From NCBI GenBank assembly GCA_044356865.1, contig JBIKVN010000220.1, positions 1-5,410 on the forward strand: DNA of 5,410 bases, read 5' to 3'. Within the stretch, counting starts at the first letter, position 1. Every line of letters starts with the position of its first letter. The position numbers and the translations under genes were made by a program. This DNA is from JBEIUL01 sp044356865 (GTDB lineage Bacteria; Planctomycetota; Phycisphaerae; Phycisphaerales; SM1A02). Shown here piece after piece: positions 1 to 5,410 of the stretch. The notes below the pieces were generated by a model, which was not told where the DNA came from, did not search any database, and saw only the letters and a list, made by a program, of their open reading frames with translations.

Positions 1-2
1 CG

Positions 3-1166
3 CGGCCTCCGCAGCCCCAGCAACCCCCGCCGCCTCCGCCCGTGCCGGTCGAGGTGAGCGGTTACCTCGACCTCCCGCGGGGCGGCGACGCCCGCATTCG
101 CCAGTTCTCCGACGGCCTGATCGAGAAGCCCGACGATCCGTTCGTCTCGCCCGAGACGCTCGCCAACTACCCGTTGCGCCCGTCGGCGAAGGTCACGGTC
201 GAGGTGCTCCTGCGGCGGGGCAGCAAGCGCCGCCGCGGGCCGACGCGTTCGAAGCCGATGGTCGAGCGGGTGCTCTCGATCGAAGGTCTCCCGCCCGACG
301 AGTACGGCCGCCGCAAGGACTTCAACGACCTCACGGCCCTCGATCCGGCCCCGCGGCTGACGCTCGAGTACAAGGGCTGCCCGCCCGCGTGCCGCCTCAT
401 CGACCTCTTCTGCCCGCTCGGCTTCGGCACCCGCGGCCTCATCGTCGCCCCGCCGAAGGCCGGCAAGACGATCCTGCTGCAGAACATCGCGTTCGGCATC
501 AAGCACAACCATCCGAACGTCGAGCTCGTCGCGCTCCTGATCGACGAGCGGCCCGAGGAAGTGACCGATTTCAAGCGGAACGTTCCGGCCGAAGTGCTCG
601 CCTCGAGCAACGACCAGGACCTCGAGCGGCACCTCGCCCTCGGCATCCTCGCGATCGAGCGGGCCAAGCGGAAGGTCGAGGCGGGCAAGGACGTGGTCGT
701 GCTGCTCGACTCGCTCACCCGGCTCGGCCGGGCGTTCAACAACAGCCGCCGGTTCGGCTCGAGCGGCCGGACCATGTCGGGCGGGCTCGACTCGCGGGCC
801 CTCGAGGTTCCCAAGCAGCTCTTCGGGGCCGCCCGCCGGGCCGAGGAGGGCGGGTCGCTCACCATCATCGCGACCTGCCTCGTCGACACCGGCAGCCGGG
901 CCGACCAGGTGATTTTCGAGGAGTTCAAGGGCACCGGGAACATGGAACTCATCCTCGACCGGCAGATCGCCGAGCGGCGGATCTTCCCGGCGATCAACCT
1001 CGCCGCGAGCGGCACCCGCAAGGAGCACCTGCTGCTCGACGAGCGGGAACTCAAGACGGTGACCGCCCTGCGGCGGCGGCTCATGGCCCTGCCGCCCCCG
1101 GTGCAGATGGAGCAGCTCCTGAACGCCCTGCAGCGATTCGAGACCAACGAGCAGATGGTGACCTGA
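3..1166 (+). CDS. rho: Transcription termination factor Rho (5'-partial)
   Basis: Rho is a homohexameric RNA-dependent ATPase/translocase in the cytoplasm that pulls RNA out of elongating RNA polymerase and ends transcription. The reading frame is open to the left edge; its first codons give a Pro/Gln-rich stretch, so the GTG at 42 is almost certainly an internal valine. Numbering residues from that GTG: the OB-fold primary RNA-binding domain is at about 3-85, ending in a basic segment (58-72). Residues 101-374 are the RecA-like motor, with P-loop APPKAGKT (136-143), catalytic LLIDERPEE (165-173), Walker B VVVLLDS (218-224), Q-loop SGRTMSGGLD (241-250), R-loop EEFKGTGNM (293-301) and arginine finger in SGTRKE (R326). 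These match E. coli Rho closely. Oddities: the OB-fold RNP1 motif lacks its aromatics (see findings), and the Q-loop has Arg where E. coli has Lys, which is common elsewhere. The identification is very secure; only the N-terminus is unknown. Confidence 0.97.
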   Translation, partial: RPPQPQQPPPPPPVPVEVSGYLDLPRGGDARIRQFSDGLIEKPDDPFVSPETLANYPLRPSAKVTVEVLLRRGSKRRRGPTRSKPMVERVLSIEGLPPDEYGRRKDFNDLTALDPAPRLTLEYKGCPPACRLIDLFCPLGFGTRGLIVAPPKAGKTILLQNIAFGIKHNHPNVELVALLIDERPEEVTDFKRNVPAEVLASSNDQDLERHLALGILAIERAKRKVEAGKDVVVLLDSLTRLGRAFNNSRRFGSSGRTMSGGLDSRALEVPKQLFGAARRAEEGGSLTIIATCLVDTGSRADQVIFEEFKGTGNMELILDRQIAERRIFPAINLAASGTRKEHLLLDERELKTVTALRRRLMALPPPVQMEQLLNALQRFETNEQMVT

Positions 1167-1209
1167 GGCGGACCGTCCCCCGCGAAACCCGCCGGTATCA
1201 TCCCGTTCC
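1167..1209 (+). other. Short rho-MCE intergenic gap
   Basis: These 43 bases separate the Rho stop codon from the ATG of the first MCE gene. I see no convincing -35/-10 pair and no purine-rich Shine-Dalgarno before the ATG at 1210. A possible GGCGG (1167-1171)/CCGCC (1189-1193) stem has a 17-base loop and no following T run, so it is not a believable intrinsic terminator. Read-through from rho into the next genes is the simplest reading, but a promoter inside the end of rho cannot be excluded. Confidence 0.5.
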
Positions 1210-2538
1210 ATGTCGTCCCGAGCCGAGCGGAACCGGAACAATGTCATCGCGGGAACTTTCGTGCTGGTGGCCTTGGCCCTCGGCATCGGGGTCTTCCTCG
1301 CCCTGCAAAAGATCAATTTCCGTCCGCGCACGCCGTACGCGATCACCTTCACCGTGAAGGACGGCGTCGCGGGCCTCGCCCGCGGCTCGGCGGTGCGGGT
1401 CGGCGGCCTGCTCCTCGGCGAGGTCATGAGGATCGAACCGGTCCAGCCCGAGTCCGGCCGGCCGGTCGGGCAGATCCGCGTCTACTTCGAGCTCGACTCG
1501 GACATCCCGCTCTACGACAACGCGCAGGCCTACCGCGCTGCACCGCTGCTCGGCGACTCGTCGTGGATCAACTTCACCACGATCGGGGGCCCCGGGATGC
1601 CGGGCCTCGACGGCCAGCAGGTCCTGGAGGCGAAGCTGCTTCCGGCCGGAGCCGAGCTGGTCGGCATGGCGACGCCGGGGCTTCTGGCGAACATCGTCGG
1701 TCCGGACAACGCGCTGCGGCTCGAGAAGGTCGTCGAGAACGTCGAGCAGGTGACCGACTCGCTGCGGGTCGATTACCGCGAGTCGATCCATCCGGCGCTC
1801 AATGACGCGGCCACCGTCATCCGGGACTTCCGCCAGGATTACGGCAACTGGCGGGGCCGCGTCGAGACGGCGATCGCGTCGGCGGAGCAGGCCGCGGAGA
1901 ACCTCGAGAAGGCGACGGCCGAGGCCTCGACGCTGGTGGCCGACGCCCAGGCGACGCTCGCCGCCGCGCGGCCCGACATCACCGCCACCCTCACCAACGT
2001 CCGCGACGCGTCGGCCTCGGCCCGCGAGGTGATGGCCCGCGTCGAGACCTCGTCGATGCCGAAGCTCGACACGATCCTTGACGACGCCGAAGCGGGCCTC
2101 GCCTCGATCGCCGACCTCATCGGGCGGGCGGACGTCGAGTTCCAGGAGCGGATGCCCGCGATCGCGGCGAGCCTGAACGACGCGCGGACCACCGCGCAGC
2201 AGCTGAAGCTCGCGACCATCGAGATCCGCCGCAGCCCGTGGCGACTCTTCTACTCGCCGCCGAAGGACGTCTACGCCAACGAGCAGCTCTTCGAGGCGGC
2301 GCGGTCGTTCGCGATCGCCAGCGGCGACCTGCGGGTCGCGGCCGAGGGACTCGAGCGGCTGAGCGCGAATCCGCCGGCGATCCTTGCGGCGGACCCCGCC
2401 CTGCAGGAGCGGATCCGCACCGAGCTTTCCGACGCCCTCGTGCGGTACGCCGAAGCGCAGCGGCAGCTCTACGGCGTCCTGACCCGGGGCGAGGATGCCC
2501 CGCCCGAAGCCGGAACCGGCGATGCCGCGGGCCGCTGA
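1210..2538 (+). CDS. MlaD/MCE-domain lipid-transport protein, single-pass membrane anchored
   Basis: This 442-residue protein probably forms part of an MCE-type lipid-transport assembly at the inner membrane facing the periplasm. MCE proteins form rings that pass phospholipids or other hydrophobic molecules between membranes, usually with an MlaE-like permease and MlaF-like ATPase. A short basic N-terminus (RAERNRN) is followed by one transmembrane helix (about 11-32). The MCE domain covers about 41-145 and carries the signature GSAVRVGGLLLGEVMRIEP (59-77). The C-terminal half is Ala/Glu/Arg-rich and predicted helical or coiled coil (about 165-335), then has an SPWRLFYSP segment (342-350) and FEAARSFAIASGDLRVAAEGL, a pattern I recall from other MlaD-like proteins. 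The ATG at 1210 is the only reasonable start: it gives the expected short cytoplasmic tail, and no start codon lies in frame just upstream. No Shine-Dalgarno is evident. The family is sure; substrate and partners are unknown, and no transporter gene lies in this window. Confidence 0.9.
   Translation: MSSRAERNRNNVIAGTFVLVALALGIGVFLALQKINFRPRTPYAITFTVKDGVAGLARGSAVRVGGLLLGEVMRIEPVQPESGRPVGQIRVYFELDSDIPLYDNAQAYRAAPLLGDSSWINFTTIGGPGMPGLDGQQVLEAKLLPAGAELVGMATPGLLANIVGPDNALRLEKVVENVEQVTDSLRVDYRESIHPALNDAATVIRDFRQDYGNWRGRVETAIASAEQAAENLEKATAEASTLVADAQATLAAARPDITATLTNVRDASASAREVMARVETSSMPKLDTILDDAEAGLASIADLIGRADVEFQERMPAIAASLNDARTTAQQLKLATIEIRRSPWRLFYSPPKDVYANEQLFEAARSFAIASGDLRVAAEGLERLSANPPAILAADPALQERIRTELSDALVRYAEAQRQLYGVLTRGEDAPPEAGTGDAAGR
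2512..2515 (+). promoter_or_regulatory. Weak ribosome binding site deciding the start of the second MCE gene
   Basis: GGAA sits six bases before the ATG at 2522, a usable though weak Shine-Dalgarno spacing. The alternative in-frame ATG at 2495 has GAGG directly abutting it, too close to work well. It would add nine Pro-rich residues of doubtful value before the membrane helix. This favours 2522. Both starts lie inside the preceding MCE gene, so initiation may depend on ribosomes terminating at 2538. Confidence 0.4.
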
Positions 2539-3772
2539 ACGCAACGAGGCCTTCCTCGGAAGGTGCACGCTCGGGGTCATCCTCGCGGGCGCCGCCGCGG
2601 TGATGTTCGTGCCGGCCTGGCGCGAGCGGTCGCGCCACGAGTACCGCCTGGTGGTTCCCGCGGGCACCGACCTGCACGGCGTGACGCTGAAGTCCAAGGT
2701 GCGCATCGGCGGTATCGACGCGGGCCAGGTGCGGCGGATCACCCCGCTCGTGGACGACCGACCCGACCATCGCATCACCGGCACCGAGCTGGTGCTCGCG
2801 GTCGATCCGGGGTTCGAGCTCTTTGCGGGGGCCAGCGCGTCGATCCAGCGCGAGATGGTGAGCGGTCTCGCGACGATTTCGATCCCTTCGCTCGGGGATT
2901 CGCTCGCGGGGGCGAGGCCGCTCGGGCGCGACGATCCGCTGACGCTCCTTCGCGAACCCGACCCGCTCGGCGAGTTGCTCGACGAGCGGGAGAACGACGG
3001 TCGGTTCGGCTGGATGACCGCCGCCTTCCGCGAGGTCGAGGCGGACTGGAAGGCGGCCCGGACCGACGCCGAGGGGCTGGCGGCCGAGGTCCGCGCGTCG
3101 TGGCCGCCCCTCGCCGAGCGCGGCACCGCGATGTTCGAGCGTTTCGAGGCGACGGGCGGTCGGCTCGAATCGCTCTTTGCCGAGGCCAGCCGCCTGCGCG
3201 ACGAGGCGGTCGCGATCGATGACGAGGCCGAGCCTCTCTTCGCCGCGGTCCGCCGCGATCTTGGCGAGCTGTCCGAGGCTTCGGTGCGGGTGGGCGAGCG
3301 GATCGACACCTCGTTCCCGCGGGCCCAGGCCGCGTTCCGCCGCGAGACCGAACGGCTGGCGTCGGCGCTGCATGCGATCGAGACCCGCTTCAGCTCGCTG
3401 AGGCTCGGCGCCAACTGGGATGAGCTGATGGCCGACTTCTCGCTCGCGGCCGGCGAGTTCAGCCGGACCCTGGCGGATGCGGTCGGCCTGGCGGCCCGTT
3501 TCCTCCGGGGCGAGACGACCGCCGATCGCATCCAGAACCGCATCGACGACCTCGGCCGCGATCTGCTGGCTGCCGTCGAGGAGGCCCGCGAGGCGGAGGC
3601 GAACCTCCGGGCGATCGTCGCCGCGGGGACGACGCAGGCCGAACTGCTTTCCCCGCTGGCCGAGACGCTCGGGAAGCTCGGGGAACTGCTCGACGCGGCC
3701 GGAGAGGTCGATCGGGCCTATCGCGAACTGCGGCTCGAGGCGATCCCGGTCCGACCCGCTCCCGCCCCGTGA
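2522..3772 (+). CDS. Second, divergent MCE (MlaD-like) protein with long coiled-coil tail
   Basis: This 416-residue protein (425 if it starts at the in-frame ATG at 2495) resembles its upstream neighbour in architecture but not closely in sequence. One transmembrane helix (about 12-33) precedes an MCE domain (about 41-130) with signature KVRIGGIDAGQVRRI (59-73) and the strand pair MVSGLATISIPSLG near its end. From about 140 to 405 it is Ala/Glu/Arg/Leu-rich with heptad-like spacing, so probably a long helical or coiled-coil stalk. The tail ends in a Pro/Ala-rich stretch. It lacks the PWRLFY-type segment of the first protein. The start overlaps the upstream gene by 17 bases, which implies translational coupling and matched amounts. 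Inference: the two proteins form a mixed MCE assembly for envelope lipid transport, as seen for multi-subunit MCE systems. Family assignment rests mainly on the signature plus N-terminal anchor; substrate is unknown. Confidence 0.82.
   Translation: MPRAAERNEAFLGRCTLGVILAGAAAVMFVPAWRERSRHEYRLVVPAGTDLHGVTLKSKVRIGGIDAGQVRRITPLVDDRPDHRITGTELVLAVDPGFELFAGASASIQREMVSGLATISIPSLGDSLAGARPLGRDDPLTLLREPDPLGELLDERENDGRFGWMTAAFREVEADWKAARTDAEGLAAEVRASWPPLAERGTAMFERFEATGGRLESLFAEASRLRDEAVAIDDEAEPLFAAVRRDLGELSEASVRVGERIDTSFPRAQAAFRRETERLASALHAIETRFSSLRLGANWDELMADFSLAAGEFSRTLADAVGLAARFLRGETTADRIQNRIDDLGRDLLAAVEEAREAEANLRAIVAAGTTQAELLSPLAETLGKLGELLDAAGEVDRAYRELRLEAIPVRPAPAP
3769..3772 (+). promoter_or_regulatory. 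GTGA stop/start overlap (translational coupling)
   Basis: The GTG start of the RNA methyltransferase shares bases with the TGA stop of the second MCE gene. The upstream region is C-rich and offers no Shine-Dalgarno, so translation of the methyltransferase probably depends on ribosomes finishing the MCE gene and restarting. Confidence 0.7.
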
Positions 3773-4695
3773 TCGCCGCGATCGTCGAACTCGAGCCCCT
3801 TGGCCCCGAGGGATTCCCGCGGCTTCCCGAGAGGCATGCGGAACTGGAACCGCTGCTCACGGCGTTCACCGACGCCCGCGACCGCGACCTCCGCGGCCGT
3901 GACCGCCGCTTCCTCGTCGAGAGCCCGCGGGTCGTCCCGCGGTTCCTGCGGAGCGAGTTCGCCTGCGAGGCGGTGCTGACCACGCCGGCGGGGCTGGCGG
4001 CGATCGAGCCCGCGCTCGCGCGGCGCCCCGACCGGACGACGGTCTTCCTCGTCGAAGAGGTCGCGATCGATCGCCTCAGCGGCTACCGCTTCCACGGCGG
4101 GATGCTCGCCCTCGGAGTGCGGCCGTTCCGCCCCCCGCCCGCCGCCGCGGCGAGCGCGGAGATCGGCCCCGGCCCCGCGACGCTGCTCGCCGCCGAGGGC
4201 GTGGTGCGGGTCGACAACGTCGGGGCGCTCTTCCGCAACGCCGCGTGCCTCGGGGCCCGGGGCGTGCTGCTCGACCATGCGTGTGCGGATCCGCTGCTGC
4301 GGAAGGCCATCCGCTTCTCGACCGGCCGCGTGTTCGACCTGCCGTGGGGGGTGACCCGCGACGAGCCCGACGCCCTGGCCCGCGAACTGCGGCGGCTGCG
4401 CGACGAGCAAGGCTTCCGCATCGTCGCGGCCGAGACGGGGCCGCGGGCGAAGCCGCTCGGGCCGGGGCCGAAGCCCGAGCGGGTGGCGCTGGTGGTCGGC
4501 GCGGAAACGAGCGGGCTTTCCGCCGCGACCCTCGACGCCTGCGACGAGGTGGTGGCGATCCCGATGGCCGAAGGCGACGCCGACGATCCGCGTTCGCTGA
4601 ATGTCGCGGCGGCGAGCGCGATCATGCTGTACGCGCATGCGGTCGCCGGATCTCGACCCGCAGCAGCATCGCCCGCTCGTAGAAGCGACGCATGA
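3769..4695 (+). CDS. SpoU/TrmH-family (SPOUT) RNA 2'-O-methyltransferase
   Basis: This 308-residue protein should transfer a methyl group from S-adenosylmethionine to a ribose 2'-OH in tRNA or rRNA; the exact nucleotide cannot be told from sequence. The N-terminal part (about 34-120) resembles the substrate-binding domain of TrmH/RlmB-like enzymes (DARDRDLRGRDRRFLVES). The SPOUT knot domain (about 137-293) has all three family motifs: motif 1 VRVDNVGALFRNAACLGARG (N150, catalytic-type R156), motif 2 ALVVGAETSGLS (E246), and motif 3 AIPMAEG...SLNVAAASAIMLYA (S276, L277, N278). DPLLRKAIRFSTG (174-186) is also typical. Motif 2 has Thr where Gly is usual (GxEGxGL), and the loop between IPM and SLN is a few residues longer than in RlmB; neither argues for loss of activity. 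The GTG start is chosen for the GTGA junction with the MCE gene. The last 15 or so residues, Ala/Arg/Ser-rich, lie past the fold, within the overlap with the convergent gene. Confidence 0.9.
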   Translation: MIAAIVELEPLGPEGFPRLPERHAELEPLLTAFTDARDRDLRGRDRRFLVESPRVVPRFLRSEFACEAVLTTPAGLAAIEPALARRPDRTTVFLVEEVAIDRLSGYRFHGGMLALGVRPFRPPPAAAASAEIGPGPATLLAAEGVVRVDNVGALFRNAACLGARGVLLDHACADPLLRKAIRFSTGRVFDLPWGVTRDEPDALARELRRLRDEQGFRIVAAETGPRAKPLGPGPKPERVALVVGAETSGLSAATLDACDEVVAIPMAEGDADDPRSLNVAAASAIMLYAHAVAGSRPAAASPARRSDA

Positions 4696-5410
4696 ACGAG
4701 CGGGCCGGCGGCATCGGCGCGTCGGCGATCGTCCAGCCGGCGGGCAGCGCCGCCGCCAGATCCGCCCGCGAGACCCAGTGGATGGCGTCGGCGTCGGGGT
4801 ACCAGTCCTTCGCGAGGAAGACCGCCGGCTCGTAATGGATCCACCAGCCGGGAACCCCCGACAGGCGGGTCCGCAGCCGGGCGAACGGCAGCCACGCGTG
4901 GGCGGCGAGCCGCGTCGCAAGCGACGATCGCCGCACCGACGGCGGCAGGTAGCCGGGGAAGTCGTAGCGAGGGCCGAAGAGAAAGAGCGAGCCGCCCGGG
5001 GCCAGAAGGCCGCACAGCGTGCGGAACGTCGCCGCCGGGTTCGAGACATGTTCCCACGCGTAGGTCGAGAAGATCACGTCGAACGGGCCGCCGAGCGTCG
5101 CGAGGTCGCCGGCGTGAAAAGCATCGATCTCGGGGGCGAGCTTCTCGCGGTGCCGGTCGGTGACGTCCTGCAGCGAAAGGTGGACCTTCGCCCGCAGGTC
5201 GCCGAGGGCCGCGGGGAAGCCGCTCCAGCCGCAGCCGAACTCGAGCACGCGGAGGGGCGGGGCGCCGGCCGCGGCGGTTCGCTCGCGAATGCGGGCCAGC
5301 ACCGGATGCCAGCACGGCGACTGGTCGGAGCGCGAGCCGAACGCGAGGTAGTCGTCGGTGGCCTGGTAGAACGCGTCAAGCCGCTCCCGCAGGCGGGCGG
5401 CGTCGGCGTG
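4622..5410 (-). CDS. Class I SAM-dependent methyltransferase (5'-partial, runs off right edge)
   Basis: This encodes at least 262 residues of a Rossmann-fold (Methyltransf_11-like) methyltransferase; the substrate is not identifiable. On the minus strand the frame is open to the window edge, and the residues upstream of the GTG at 5302 read as real protein (DDYLAFGSRSDQSPCWHP), so that GTG is an internal valine and the true start is outside. Counting from the edge: SAM-binding motif I VLEFGCGWSGF (55-65), a likely second-strand acidic residue in LQDV (D82), motif II region FDVIFSTYAWEHVSNP (110-125), motif LLAPGGSLFLFGP (135-147), then YDFPGYLPPS (149-158). A C-terminal part has WYPDADAIHWVSRADLAAAL (203-222) and FYERAMLLRV. 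The EHV...LAPGG pattern is typical of small-molecule, lipid or glycan methyltransferases rather than DNA methylases. It is transcribed towards the RNA methyltransferase and overlaps it by 74 bases at the 3' ends, and is not part of the same unit. Confidence 0.9.
   Translation of the reverse strand, partial: HADAARLRERLDAFYQATDDYLAFGSRSDQSPCWHPVLARIRERTAAAGAPPLRVLEFGCGWSGFPAALGDLRAKVHLSLQDVTDRHREKLAPEIDAFHAGDLATLGGPFDVIFSTYAWEHVSNPAATFRTLCGLLAPGGSLFLFGPRYDFPGYLPPSVRRSSLATRLAAHAWLPFARLRTRLSGVPGWWIHYEPAVFLAKDWYPDADAIHWVSRADLAAALPAGWTIADAPMPPARSFMRRFYERAMLLRVEIRRPHARTA
4671..4705. repeat. Perfect 10-bp inverted repeat spanning the RNA methyltransferase stop codon
   Basis: GCCCGCTCGT (4671-4680) is the exact reverse complement of ACGAGCGGGC (4696-4705), with a 15-base loop that ends with the TGA at 4693-4695. 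The hairpin could form in transcripts from both convergent genes. Neither side is followed by a T run, so it is not a standard intrinsic terminator. It could act as an mRNA 3' end stabiliser or a transcription pause, or be chance: in DNA this GC-rich a stem of this size is not rare, and only its placement is suggestive. Confidence 0.45.

Noticed and set aside
1167..1193. GGCGG/CCGCC stem after rho as an intrinsic terminator
   Set aside because: Only five pairs with a 17-base loop and no T run.
167..1201. A 344-residue minus-strand open frame antisense to rho
   Set aside because: Ser/Arg-rich composition with no motif, opposite a strongly conserved gene; a GC shadow.
389..1357. A + strand 322-residue open frame within rho and the start of the first MCE gene
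   Set aside because: His/Arg/Pro/Ala-rich out-of-frame reading of rho; no domain and no start signal.
1830..2060. Ala/Glu/Arg-rich repetitive-looking stretch in the first MCE gene as a tandem repeat
   Set aside because: The repetitiveness comes from coiled-coil composition and GC-rich codons; I see no exact repeated unit.
1198..3543. A 781-residue open frame on the minus strand antisense to both MCE genes
   Set aside because: Its translation is Arg/Ser/Asp/Gly-rich with no recognisable domain, and it crosses two genes lying in different frames. Long antisense open frames are expected in GC-rich DNA because stop codons are rare.
3771..3783. GATCG-CCG-CGATC mini-hairpin at the start of the RNA methyltransferase gene
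   Set aside because: A five-pair stem is expected often by chance in this composition and falls in coding sequence; no independent support for regulation.
3718..5315. Long minus-strand open frames (443 and 410 residues) covering the RNA methyltransferase and part of the other methyltransferase
   Set aside because: Low-complexity Arg/Ala/Pro/Gly content, and they compete with two genes that show clear catalytic motifs.

Overview
The window is dense, GC-rich (roughly 70% by eye) bacterial chromosome with no RNA genes, mobile elements or CRISPR. It holds five protein genes, two of them cut by the window edges. The best guess at the source is a high-GC Planctomycetota-like bacterium. That rests on a Rho with a Pro/Gln-rich N-terminal linker, tandem one-domain MCE proteins, poor Shine-Dalgarno signals and Arg/Ala-rich coding. 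It is an inference from style, not a database result; other GC-rich diderm (two-membrane) bacteria remain possible.

Layout, left to right. (1) + strand, 3-1166: C-terminal part of transcription termination factor Rho; its start lies left of the window. (2) + strand, 1210-2538: a membrane-anchored MlaD/MCE-domain protein with a long helical C-terminal region. (3) + strand, 2522-3772: a second, divergent MCE protein whose start overlaps the end of the first. (4) + strand, 3769-4695: a SpoU/TrmH-family RNA methyltransferase whose GTG start overlaps the preceding stop in a GTGA junction. (5) - strand, 4622-5410: a class I SAM-dependent methyltransferase running off the right edge; its last 74 bases overlap the 3' end of gene 4 tail-to-tail.

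Genes 2-4 look like one translationally coupled transcription unit, possibly read through from rho, since the 43-base gap after rho shows neither a clear promoter nor a terminator. The two MCE proteins should act together in lipid transport at the cell envelope, probably with an MlaE/MlaF-type ABC transporter encoded elsewhere. The RNA methyltransferase has no obvious functional tie to them beyond coupling. Gene 5 belongs to a different, convergent unit. A perfect 10-bp inverted repeat spans the gene 4 stop codon in the convergent overlap and is the main non-coding structure seen.

No convincing new biological system is visible. The points most worth checking are loss of the usual aromatic RNP1 residues in the Rho RNA-binding domain, the ABC-less tandem MCE pair, and the coding convergent overlap with its hairpin.
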